Under the pieces are notes generated by a model. That model was not told the origin of the DNA. It worked only from the letters and a program-made list of their open reading frames with translations, and made no database searches. Below, in pieces: positions 34,571 through 42,871 of a stretch of 64,000 bases of DNA. The DNA is from UBA9655 sp964597045 (GTDB taxonomy: Bacteria > Pseudomonadota > Alphaproteobacteria > UBA9655). The position numbers were made by a program, and so were the translations under genes. The stretch is taken from NCBI GenBank assembly GCA_964597045.1, contig CAZQWE010000004.1:186001-250000 (forward strand), read 5' to 3'. How positions within the stretch are numbered: position 1 is the stretch's first letter; the number at the start of each line of letters is the position of its first letter.

Positions 34571-36688
34571 CTATAGTAATGCTTGCAATTTATTCTTCAG
34601 AAAAATTACAACTTTGTTTGCTATGAGTATGCAACTACTTTGCTGTTTGGTTTTGACATCATCATTATGCATTCTTTCAACACGTTCAAGAAGATCGCCT
34701 AACATTGCCTTATCATCATCAAATAGTTTTTGTAGGCTTGATGATAATACATTAACCAAATTTGTTATGTTTTGTGGTTGCCCTTTTAAAAACTCCAAGT
34801 TTTCCCTTATAATTGGAACAGCTTCTTGCATTTCAAGTAGATGTTGGGGATTATAGTTTACTTGAGGCTTATCCTCAGGCTTTGCCTCTTTCAGTTTTGT
34901 TGCAAGGCCCTTAGCCAAATTAGAAGCCATGTTTAAGGCCATCTTTTCTGAAGGATTAACTTCCTTCATAGTTGAAATCTTGGCTAAAGCATCTTCAAGA
35001 GTTGTTTCTTTCCCATTAAACAAAGTCTTGAGCTGACCCTTTATAGCAGTTACGCGAGCTTGCTCAGACTCATTCAATGTGACATTTGGATTATCCAAAA
35101 GCCCTTTAAGATCAGTCAGCGCTGTTTTAGAGTTCCCAAGAACATCAACTTCAACAAAAACTTCCGGTTCTTGAGCAACAATTTCCACTTTTGGAACGAC
35201 GATTTCAGCTTGTTGTGTAACTGGTGTTTCACTCTGAGCTTCAAGAGCATCCTTTAGTTTTTGCAAAAGGGTATTATTGTTACGTTGATAGGTTTTCATT
35301 ATGACGAGGTCATTAAATGTATATGCACTAAAGCTAACAGTAGGATATACTATTTGACCTCTCATCTCTAAAAGAGCTGTTCTAAAGTCTTTCTCTTGCT
35401 TTTTATTCATTCCCATATCAACAAAGATTTTTGAAACTTTAGGAATTCCAGTTTTTAGAAAAGAGAACTCTTTAGTGTTAATTAAATCTACTGTCTTATC
35501 AAGATTTTCAGGCGAAAAGAAATCAAAAAGTGTTGTCGAAGAAGCGAATATCTCTTTCGTTTCTTTCAATATTTTATCATATAGTTCTTTCGTTACTGAG
35601 CTATTCCCACCATTTTTGTCATTTATGAGAGACTCAGTCAATTGAGACTCATTAATGACTTCATCCTGTTCATCTTCTTTAAGTTGTACAACGACAGGCT
35701 GAATTCTTTCGGGCTGTTGGTCTCTGTCAACTTGTTGTTCGATACTATTTTCAATAGAGGCAACAGGTTGATCTACTGCAAGAGCATCTTGCTGCTGATT
35801 TATCATTTCAACAGATTGAGTTTGTTCAACTGCTTCAAAGGGTTGGACTTGTTCAGCAAGTAATCCTCTTTCTGGTTGTTGTTCGGCAGCCTTTTCGACA
35901 GGAACAACAACTTGAGGGTCATCTTTAACCTCTATCTGCTGATTTATCATTTCAACATCTGGGCTATATTCAACTTTTTCAATGGTTTGAATAAATTCAG
36001 GCTGTAGAGGAGCCCTTGGAGAAACAACAGACTTTTCAACTTCATGGTCCTCAACAAGTTGTAGTGGACTTGGCTGAACACGTTCTTTAACAATATCTTC
36101 CCCTTTTTGTGGTGCAAGTGGCTGATCTTTCTCAACAACTTCCACAGGTTTGTTTACATTCTCAGTATTTTGAATGAAAGAAACAACTTGCTTGGCCGGC
36201 TCAACAGGGGCGCTACGAGCCATCTCTGCTTCATCCTGCGTTGCCTTCTTGGTTTCTATTGCAACATTTGCTGGTTTTTCATCAGCTTTGCGTTCGACCA
36301 CTACAGGTTGTGGAATGACTTTTGCAGGTTGAATTTCTTTGGTCGGACTATTCAAATTATTCCTCAAATGGAACTGCAAATGAGATTTTTGTGCTCTACT
36401 TGGGATAAATAAACAAAAGACTCGTTGTTCGCTTACTTTCGCAGGTTCTTCTTGCTTTGCTTGAGTAATAAAAGAAGATTCTGTCCTTTTGGGAGCTGCA
36501 GTTATATTTTGATTCCCGTTTTGTATTCTAATTAAGGACATGACACGTGCAGATTTAGAAAAACAGCTCCTAGCTATGAATTTACGATCTTCCCTGTTTT
36601 CATCAAAAGGATTTCGTTCTGCTTTAACTGTTTGCAAACCAGTTAAGCAAGTTGTTACACCAAGTGCAAATTTTAATGATTTAATCAT
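34571..36688 (-). CDS. Large secreted Q/E/V-rich protein, unknown function
   Basis: I do not recognise this 705-residue protein. It has a signal peptide (MIKSLKFALGVTTCLTGLQT) and a GGGAGG site before the ATG. Residues ~125-345 are low-complexity, rich in Gln, Glu, Val and Pro, with loosely repeated phrases such as VEMINQQ (twice, 143 bp apart), QPVVV, QPERI and QPVAS. The C-terminal ~350 residues are Lys/Glu/Leu-rich and probably helical. The layout, export signal plus disordered linker plus helical tail, would suit a surface or secreted factor, but no domain supports a function. Confidence 0.75.
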   Translation of the reverse strand: MIKSLKFALGVTTCLTGLQTVKAERNPFDENREDRKFIARSCFSKSARVMSLIRIQNGNQNITAAPKRTESSFITQAKQEEPAKVSEQRVFCLFIPSRAQKSHLQFHLRNNLNSPTKEIQPAKVIPQPVVVERKADEKPANVAIETKKATQDEAEMARSAPVEPAKQVVSFIQNTENVNKPVEVVEKDQPLAPQKGEDIVKERVQPSPLQLVEDHEVEKSVVSPRAPLQPEFIQTIEKVEYSPDVEMINQQIEVKDDPQVVVPVEKAAEQQPERGLLAEQVQPFEAVEQTQSVEMINQQQDALAVDQPVASIENSIEQQVDRDQQPERIQPVVVQLKEDEQDEVINESQLTESLINDKNGGNSSVTKELYDKILKETKEIFASSTTLFDFFSPENLDKTVDLINTKEFSFLKTGIPKVSKIFVDMGMNKKQEKDFRTALLEMRGQIVYPTVSFSAYTFNDLVIMKTYQRNNNTLLQKLKDALEAQSETPVTQQAEIVVPKVEIVAQEPEVFVEVDVLGNSKTALTDLKGLLDNPNVTLNESEQARVTAIKGQLKTLFNGKETTLEDALAKISTMKEVNPSEKMALNMASNLAKGLATKLKEAKPEDKPQVNYNPQHLLEMQEAVPIIRENLEFLKGQPQNITNLVNVLSSSLQKLFDDDKAMLGDLLERVERMHNDDVKTKQQSSCILIANKVVIFLKNKLQALL

Positions 36689-36872
36689 AGTAGCCTCCCA
36701 TATTTAATGTATTACTTAAATAGTATTTTTATTATTCGTGAAAGATTACATGAAATTTATTAATGCACTATTAAATCTATATATAATATTTACATGCTAT
36801 TGGTTTTAAAGACTTATTTTATTTTTTTATATATTCTTTTATTACAATGTAAGCCATTTTATAAATATTTAT

Positions 36873-37916
36873 TTATTTGTTACAATTAATATTACTTATA
36901 ACTAATTGCGCAAGCTCTTTATAAATGATCGATTCTCTTTGTCCTGGGTTTTTCTTGACAAGAGGAATACCCAGTTCTGACATCTCTCGAATTGACATGT
37001 GAAGGGGTATTTCTGCAAGTAAAGGAATACCGAGAATTTCAGCTTGTTTCCGAACGCCGCCATGCTCAAATATATCTGAACGAGAGTTACAATGAGGGCA
37101 GTTAAAAAAGCTCATATTCTCGACTAAGCCTAAGACAGGAATGCTAACCTTAAGAAACATTTCAAGTCCTCGACGTGCATCAATAAGTGCAAGATCCTGC
37201 GGAGTTGAAACAATAATAGCTCCTGAGACACGTACATTTTGCGCGAGTGAAAGCTGGATATCGCCGGTTCCAGGCGGTAAATCAATAACGAGAATATCAA
37301 GTGGTCCCCAATTGACTTGTCTCAACATTTGTGAAAAAGCAGCCATCACCATGGGACCCCGCCATATGGCAGGTGAGTTCTCATCCATCATAAAGCCCAT
37401 CGACATGCAGACAAGGCCATGTGCCTTGATCGGATTCATCATTTTACCATCATCCGTCGTAGGTCTTTCATTGACGCCTAATAAACGAGGGAGAGAGGGG
37501 CCATACACATCTGCATCCAAAATGCCCACCTTAAGTTTGAGTTCTTGCAATGCACATGCAAGGTTTACAGCTGTGGTTGACTTTCCTACACCACCCTTAC
37601 CAGAGGCAACAGCAATGATATGTTTTACATTAGGCAGTCCTTCTTTCGAAGAATTATGAGACTTCGTACTTCTATCAGATGTGAGTACAATTTGTATTTT
37701 ATTTATTTCCTCAATGCTTTTTAATAATTTCTCTGCTTTTTCTTTAATAAGAATGCCTTCATTCATATATTCAGTATTAATATTCAAAATAAAGGAGATC
37801 TTTCCATCCTTTGCCATTTGGAGACCTTGGACTATACCACTTGTCACAATATCTTTTTGAGAAATCGGGTCTTTTATGGTTTTTAATGCCGAAATAATTT
37901 GATTTTCGAGTGACAT
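36873..37916 (-). CDS. mrp: Mrp/NBP35-family iron-sulfur carrier ATPase
   Basis: A 347-residue protein. An N-terminal MIP18-like (DUF59) domain is followed by a deviant Walker A P-loop, GKGGVGKSTTAVNLA near residue 110, then VIDLPPGTGDIQLSL and the cluster-binding CPHC motif (FFNCPHCNSRSDIF). Such proteins carry and insert iron-sulfur clusters. It is divergent from hflK; mrp next to hflKC-degP is a frequent alphaproteobacterial layout. It is preceded on its own strand by the 80-bp intergenic space shared with hflK. Confidence 0.94.
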   Translation of the reverse strand: MSLENQIISALKTIKDPISQKDIVTSGIVQGLQMAKDGKISFILNINTEYMNEGILIKEKAEKLLKSIEEINKIQIVLTSDRSTKSHNSSKEGLPNVKHIIAVASGKGGVGKSTTAVNLACALQELKLKVGILDADVYGPSLPRLLGVNERPTTDDGKMMNPIKAHGLVCMSMGFMMDENSPAIWRGPMVMAAFSQMLRQVNWGPLDILVIDLPPGTGDIQLSLAQNVRVSGAIIVSTPQDLALIDARRGLEMFLKVSIPVLGLVENMSFFNCPHCNSRSDIFEHGGVRKQAEILGIPLLAEIPLHMSIREMSELGIPLVKKNPGQRESIIYKELAQLVISNINCNK

Positions 37917-37997
37917 GGGTACCTATCCCGATTGCCTAAAACTAACAAATCAGTTATAACTTATGTTTATAAGAATGAAAAGGAGCATGCAGGAAAT

Positions 37998-39113
37998 ATG
38001 TCCAAAGGTGATGATGAAGGTCCATGGGGACGTGGCGGTGGGGATGATGAAGACAACATCTGGACAAGAAAGCCCAAGCGCCGAAGGGGAGGGGATGAAG
38101 GACCTGATCTTGAAGAAATTTTCAAGCAAAGTCAGGATCGTTTCAAAAAGATATTTCCTTCCAATGGAAATGGAAGCGGCAAAACATTATGGTATATTGC
38201 AGGGGGAATTTTCTTTCTCTGGCTCCTCACAGGAATTTATACGGTCCAACAAAATGAACAAGCCGCTATACTTCGTTTTGGAAAATGGGTGCGAACAACC
38301 GATCCAGGACTAAATTATCATCTTCCTATTCCTATCGAGACAGCCCTTATCCGAAATGTAACTGCTATTAATATATTAACGAACACAAATACATCTGGAG
38401 GTTCGGGTGGAAATTTAAGCGGCGAAGGCGCCCTCATGTTAACAGGAGATGAAAACATCGCAGATGTCCAATTCGCCGTTAACTGGCGAATTATGAATCT
38501 TGGAGATTTTCTCTTTAATGTGAAATCTCCTGAATCAACAATTCGAGCTGCGGCAGATAGTATTGTCCGTGCTGTGATTGCTCAGACTCCGATTGCTCAG
38601 ATCCTTTCTGAAGGACGGAGTAAAATCAATATCCAACTCCGTGAAATGCTTCAAAAGCTTGTGGACGATTATAAACTTGGTGTTGAAATCTCTCAGGTTG
38701 AACTTCTAAAAGTAGCTCCACCAACTGCTAAAGTTATTGATGCTTACCTAGATGTTCAGCGGGCTAAAGCAGATATGGAACGAAAACGAAATGAAGCCGA
38801 GTACTATCGTAACTCAATTGTTCCAGTTGCTCGAGGTCAAGCAAAGAAAATCATTCAAGATGCTGAAGCTTACAAAGCTAAGGTAATGGCTGATATTGAT
38901 GGAGAAACCTCTCGATTCAAACTCGTTTATGAACAGTACAAAGCGGCTCCAGAAGTCACTCGAAATCGTCTTTATCTAGATGCCATGCAAACAATTCTTG
39001 AACAAACTCAAAAGTTAATTGTTGACGGTGCTAAGAGTCAAGGCGTTTTGCCTTACCTACCACTGCCTGAACTTAAGAAAAAGAAAGAGAAAGCTGAGGA
39101 GACACAGCAATGA
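37998..39113 (+). CDS. hflK: HflK, membrane protease regulator
   Basis: A 371-residue SPFH/band-7 protein that, with HflC, forms a membrane complex enclosing FtsH. It has the glycine-rich N-terminal cytoplasmic tail typical of HflK (GRGGGDDEDN), one membrane helix (TLWYIAGGIFFLWLL), the NEQAAILRFGK start of the SPFH domain, and a coiled-coil region (DVQRAKADMERKRNEAEYY). The ATG at 37998 is preceded by AGGA; the ORF extending to 37932 lies in the mrp promoter region. The stop overlaps hflC as ATGA. Confidence 0.95.
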   Translation: MSKGDDEGPWGRGGGDDEDNIWTRKPKRRRGGDEGPDLEEIFKQSQDRFKKIFPSNGNGSGKTLWYIAGGIFFLWLLTGIYTVQQNEQAAILRFGKWVRTTDPGLNYHLPIPIETALIRNVTAINILTNTNTSGGSGGNLSGEGALMLTGDENIADVQFAVNWRIMNLGDFLFNVKSPESTIRAAADSIVRAVIAQTPIAQILSEGRSKINIQLREMLQKLVDDYKLGVEISQVELLKVAPPTAKVIDAYLDVQRAKADMERKRNEAEYYRNSIVPVARGQAKKIIQDAEAYKAKVMADIDGETSRFKLVYEQYKAAPEVTRNRLYLDAMQTILEQTQKLIVDGAKSQGVLPYLPLPELKKKKEKAEETQQ

Positions 39114-39967
39114 AAAATAGATCAATTATCGTTTTCTCAATCCCTCTCCTTGTGATCTTTGGGGTCTTGATGGGATCAATCTTCATTGTGCAACAAACAC
39201 AGCAAACGCTTGTTCTTGAATTTGGGAAACTGATCCGGGTAATAAAAGAACCTGGTCTATATTTTAAGATTCCATTTCTTCAGAATATCAGAAGTTATGA
39301 CAATCGAATTCTGGATTTTGATCTATCCCAAATTCCCGCAACCCTTGCAGATCAAAAACGACTCCTGGTCGATACATTTGCTCGGTATAAAATTGTTGAT
39401 CCTGCGCTCTTTTATCGTACAGTTCAAAACGAAGAGGGAGCGGAGCAACGCTTAAAAATACTTAATCAATCCATATCGTTAAGTGTTTTAGGTCAAATAA
39501 AATTAGTAGATGTCCTCTCACCTAAAAGATCTCAAATCGCGCATACCATAAGAGATCAAATGAACACAGCTGCAAAAGCATTTGGTATTGAAGTTGTTGA
39601 TTTACAGCTGAGAGGAACTGATCTACCCCCAGAAAATAGTGAAGCGATCTTTAATCGTATGATCAGTGAGAGAAACCAAGAAGCCCAAGAATTTCGATCA
39701 CGAGGAGATGAAATTGCACAAGAAATCAAAGCGACTGCGGATAAAGAACGTACGATCATCCTTGCTGAAGCCTCAAAAAGAGGGTTACTCCTTCGAGGAG
39801 AAGGTGATGCCTATGTAACCCAAACAGCAGCAGCAGCTTATGGGCAAGATATAAAGTTCTTTGATTTTTACAGATCATTAAATGCTTATAAAGCAGCCTT
39901 GAATAATGATACAACAACGTTTATATTATCACCACGTGATGATTTCTTTAAATACTTTAATCGTTAA
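39110..39967 (+). CDS. hflC: HflC, membrane protease regulator
   Basis: A 285-residue partner of HflK. A single N-terminal membrane helix (IIVFSIPLLVIFGVLMGSIFI) precedes the SPFH domain (QQTLVLEFGKLIRVIKEPG). The family segments RTVQNEEGAEQRL and ISERNQEAQEFRSRGDE are present, and it ends FFKYFNR. It overlaps hflK by 4 bp and is followed by degP after 15 bp, so the three are one operon controlling FtsH and envelope protein quality. Confidence 0.95.
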   Translation: MKNRSIIVFSIPLLVIFGVLMGSIFIVQQTQQTLVLEFGKLIRVIKEPGLYFKIPFLQNIRSYDNRILDFDLSQIPATLADQKRLLVDTFARYKIVDPALFYRTVQNEEGAEQRLKILNQSISLSVLGQIKLVDVLSPKRSQIAHTIRDQMNTAAKAFGIEVVDLQLRGTDLPPENSEAIFNRMISERNQEAQEFRSRGDEIAQEIKATADKERTIILAEASKRGLLLRGEGDAYVTQTAAAAYGQDIKFFDFYRSLNAYKAALNNDTTTFILSPRDDFFKYFNR

Positions 39968-39982
39968 GGAGTAGCTTATAAA

Positions 39983-41473
39983 ATGTCGTTTAAATCTTGT
40001 CTTCAAAAATGTGCATTAACTCTTTCGTTATCTACGATGTTGACGCCAGCTATTTATGCTGAAGGGAAACCGAGCCCAGAAACAGCACCCCATGGGTTTG
40101 CTGAATTGGTAGCTCCTCTTCTTCCGGCTGTTGTGAATATTTCAACAACGACTAAAGTCAAGTCAATGAACCCTTCTTATAGCGAGCTTCCTGTTCCAAA
40201 GGGCTCGCCCCTTGAAGATATGTTTAAGGAGTTCTTTGATCGTATGCAACCAGATGGGCCTCGAAATGTCACTTCTCTAGGGTCAGGTTTCATTATTGAT
40301 CCAGATGGATATATTGTTACAAATAACCATGTTGTTGCAGATGCTGATCAAATTACTGTTATTCTAAATGATAATACAGAGCTAAAAGCGACTCTCGTGG
40401 GAAGAGATAAAAAAACTGATGTTGCCGTCCTGAAAGTTAAAACGGATAAAAAGCTTCCCTTCGTTCAATGGGGGAATTCAGAAAAGCTCAGAACCGGTGA
40501 TTGGATTATAGCGATCGGTAACCCTTTTGGTTTAGGAGGAACAGTTACCTCGGGTATTGTCTCCCATCTTGCCCGCGATATTGGTGAACAAACAAGGTCG
40601 GGAGACTTTGTTGAAGGGTATATTCAAACAGATGCATCAATCAATTTAGGCAATTCAGGTGGTCCAATGTTTGATATGAATGGAACGGTTGTTGGCTTAA
40701 ACACTTCCATTTATTCACCTACGGGTGCTAGCGTGGGAATTGGCTTTGCCATCCCGTCCGAAATCGCGAAAAAGGTTGTAGAACAAATCCGTCAATACGG
40801 CAAAACAAAACGAGGCTGGATTGGCGTTCACATTCAACCTGTGACTCAAGATGTGGCCGATGATTTCGGTCTTAAGGATTTGAAAGGTGCTCTTGTCGGA
40901 AATGTTGTCAAGGATGGCCCTGCCGCAAAAGCTAAACTCCAACCAGGAGACGTGATCCTAAAAGTAGGAGATCATGAAGTTAAAGATGTTCGAGGTCTAC
41001 CTCGTCTTGTTGGCGAAATCCCTGGAGGGTCTAAGGCTCTGCTGACAATATGGCGCAAAGGAAAGATCATCTCCATTCCTGTGCAAGTTGCAGAAGCAGA
41101 AGAGCAAGAAGAAACAGGTGTTATCCCGTCTCCCGATGGGGGTAAAGAACTCGTCAAGGGGGTACAAATCCAAGGAATGACTCTTCAAGCCCTCACGGAA
41201 GATATACGTCAAAGGTTCGACTTACCAAGGGACGTCCAAGGCGTTCTCGTCGTTGATGTTGACCGTAAGGGGGCAGCAGCAGAGAAGGGGATTAGGCCAG
41301 GTGATATCATCATGGAAATCAGCCAAGCTGAAGTAAAAACGCCTCAGAATGTCGTCGATAGTATCAAGAAAGCTGAGAAGGATAACCGCAAGTCCGCTCT
41401 CTTGCTGATTAATCGTGATGGTGAATCTCGGTATGTATCGATTAAACTTATTTCGGATACTGAAAAGCATTAG
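39983..41473 (+). CDS. degP: Periplasmic serine protease DegP/HtrA family
   Basis: A 496-residue envelope protease and chaperone. The signal peptide ends at AIYA-E. The catalytic triad is visible as His in NNHVVADA, Asp in KTDVAVLKV and Ser in NLGNSGGPMFD. Two PDZ domains follow (GWIGVHIQPVTQDVADDFG and the second near residue 385, VQIQGMTLQALTEDIR). AAGGAG lies 11 bases before the ATG. It is third in hflK-hflC-degP. A hairpin spans its stop codon. Confidence 0.95.
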   Translation: MSFKSCLQKCALTLSLSTMLTPAIYAEGKPSPETAPHGFAELVAPLLPAVVNISTTTKVKSMNPSYSELPVPKGSPLEDMFKEFFDRMQPDGPRNVTSLGSGFIIDPDGYIVTNNHVVADADQITVILNDNTELKATLVGRDKKTDVAVLKVKTDKKLPFVQWGNSEKLRTGDWIIAIGNPFGLGGTVTSGIVSHLARDIGEQTRSGDFVEGYIQTDASINLGNSGGPMFDMNGTVVGLNTSIYSPTGASVGIGFAIPSEIAKKVVEQIRQYGKTKRGWIGVHIQPVTQDVADDFGLKDLKGALVGNVVKDGPAAKAKLQPGDVILKVGDHEVKDVRGLPRLVGEIPGGSKALLTIWRKGKIISIPVQVAEAEEQEETGVIPSPDGGKELVKGVQIQGMTLQALTEDIRQRFDLPRDVQGVLVVDVDRKGAAAEKGIRPGDIIMEISQAEVKTPQNVVDSIKKAEKDNRKSALLLINRDGESRYVSIKLISDTEKH

Positions 41474-41483
41474 TGCTTTTCAG
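41460..41483 (+). terminator. Hairpin spanning the degP stop codon
   Basis: CTGAAAAGCA at 41460-41469 pairs perfectly with TGCTTTTCAG at 41474-41483 around TTAG, which contains the degP stop codon. A second, imperfect dyad (CAGTAATCA...TGATTACTG) follows at about 41487-41524. T-runs are weak, so termination is likely but not certain. Confidence 0.5.
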
Positions 41484-41527
41484 TTATCAGTAATCAAAAG
41501 CGCATAAATTATTCTGATTACTGGTTA

Positions 41528-42238
41528 CTACTTACACCGTAGCTTCTTCTTCTCAGCAGAAACTTCTTCAATATGTACCTTAGGATATTCTGATGAGATT
41601 TGCTCGAGTGTTGCACAAGCATCTGCATTTCGATCCAGAGACGACAAGGATTTTGCCAGCTTTAAAAGATTGTCTGGTGCTTTTGGACTTTTTGGGTAGC
41701 TCTTATAGCCCTTCGCAAAAGCCTTAGCTGCTTTTTCATGTTGCCCTCGCACAAAGAAAGTCACACCGAGCCAATACTGAGCTGCACCTGCATGCTCATC
41801 CTTTGGGTGAGCGCTCACAAATCCAGCAAAGGCTTTCTCTGCAGCTTCATAGTCACCTTGCTCGAGATGGGCTCTGGCTGCTTCGTAGTCACCAAGGGTA
41901 GAAGTAGGCTTTTTTGCTGGTGCTGGTGCTGATTCGACTTGCTTTGTAAGCGGTAAAGGTCCAGCATCATGTGGCAAGGGAGGTGTTCCACTCTCAGGGT
42001 TGTTAAGTCTATAGTCAATATCCGCACTAAGCGTTTCCATTCTCTTGCTGAGCTCAGCAACTTCGTGACGGCTTTCATCCAGTTGCCCACGAAGCTCACG
42101 ATTTTCTTCCTCAAGAGCACCCACACGACTGATAAGGTCAACAACGACTTCTCTTTCATCTCGTTGTGCTGACAGGTGTGATAAGCCCATGGAAATAATT
42201 AAAGCACTCAGGCTTGCTGTTTTTAAGTAGGTATTCAT
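41528..42238 (-). CDS. cpoB: Cell division coordinator CpoB (YbgF) / Tol-Pal-associated TPR protein
   Basis: A 236-residue periplasmic protein. After the signal sequence (MNTYLKTASLSALIISMGLSHLSA) comes a coiled coil (LISRVGALEEENRELRGQLDESRHEVAELS), then TPR repeats of the YbgF type (DYEAARAHLEQGDYEAAEKAF, GAAQYWLGVTFFVRGQHEKAA, KAPDNLLKLAKSL). CpoB coordinates Tol-Pal with peptidoglycan synthesis at division. The ATG at 42238 follows GAGGGACG. Normally it closes a tol-pal operon; here no tol genes are adjacent. Confidence 0.9.
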   Translation of the reverse strand: MNTYLKTASLSALIISMGLSHLSAQRDEREVVVDLISRVGALEEENRELRGQLDESRHEVAELSKRMETLSADIDYRLNNPESGTPPLPHDAGPLPLTKQVESAPAPAKKPTSTLGDYEAARAHLEQGDYEAAEKAFAGFVSAHPKDEHAGAAQYWLGVTFFVRGQHEKAAKAFAKGYKSYPKSPKAPDNLLKLAKSLSSLDRNADACATLEQISSEYPKVHIEEVSAEKKKLRCK

Positions 42239-42328
42239 CGTCCCTCGTTTTGGTTCATTTGCTTTCGCCGTCAATTATTAGCCTTCTTCTTTCACATCTT
42301 TTTATAAAATACAAGTAATTTATTATAT

Positions 42329-42871
42329 CTACTTCGATGGTGCCATAACCATAATCATGCGCTTGCCTTCAAGTTTAGGATGTTGCTCGACCTTCGCAAT
42401 ATCTTCTAGACTGGTTTTAACCCGTTCAAGCACCTGTACGCCCAGTTCTTGGTGAGACAACTCTCGTCCACGGAAACGGAGAGTTACCTTCAACTTATCC
42501 CCTTCCTCTATAAACTTGCGGGCGCTCCGCATCTTGACTTCAAAGTCATGCTTATCAATCACAGGGCGTAATTGAATTTCTTTAATTTCAATAACTTTTT
42601 GCTTTTTTCTAATTTCAGCGCGGCGTTTCTGTTCTTCAAATTTGAACTTGCCATAATCAAGAATCTTACAAACAGGTGGATCAGCGTTGGGTGAAACCTC
42701 AACGAGATCAAGGCCTGCTTTATAGGCTCTTTCAATTGCTTCTTTTTGGCTTAAGACACCGACCATTTCCCCATTCTCATCCACGAGGCGGACTTTAAGG
42801 GCTGTTATTTTTTCATTGACGCGAGGACCATCTTGCGTTGGTGCTCTTTCGTCTTTTGTGATCTTAGATAT
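42329..42871 (-). CDS. infC: Translation initiation factor IF-3, with a probable AUA start codon
   Basis: The IF-3 sequence begins well upstream of the first ATG/GTG. The frame reads GPRVNEKITALKVRLVDENG, the conserved family N-terminus, with no canonical start before GTG at 42784, which would delete it. The frame is closed by TAA at 42872-42874. Immediately after it is ATA at 42871, 8 bases behind a strong AAAGGAG (42886-42880). A start there gives 180 residues, the typical IF-3 length. E. coli infC uses AUU for autoregulation, so a rare AUA start here is plausible. The start overlaps the thrS end by 8 bp. An ATC at 42862 is the alternative. Confidence 0.9.
   Translation of the reverse strand: MSKITKDERAPTQDGPRVNEKITALKVRLVDENGEMVGVLSQKEAIERAYKAGLDLVEVSPNADPPVCKILDYGKFKFEEQKRRAEIRKKQKVIEIKEIQLRPVIDKHDFEVKMRSARKFIEEGDKLKVTLRFRGRELSHQELGVQVLERVKTSLEDIAKVEQHPKLEGKRMIMVMAPSK

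Noticed and set aside
42329..42784. IF-3 starting at GTG 42784
   Set aside because: It would remove conserved N-terminal residues and ignores the AAAGGAG site ahead of ATA 42871.
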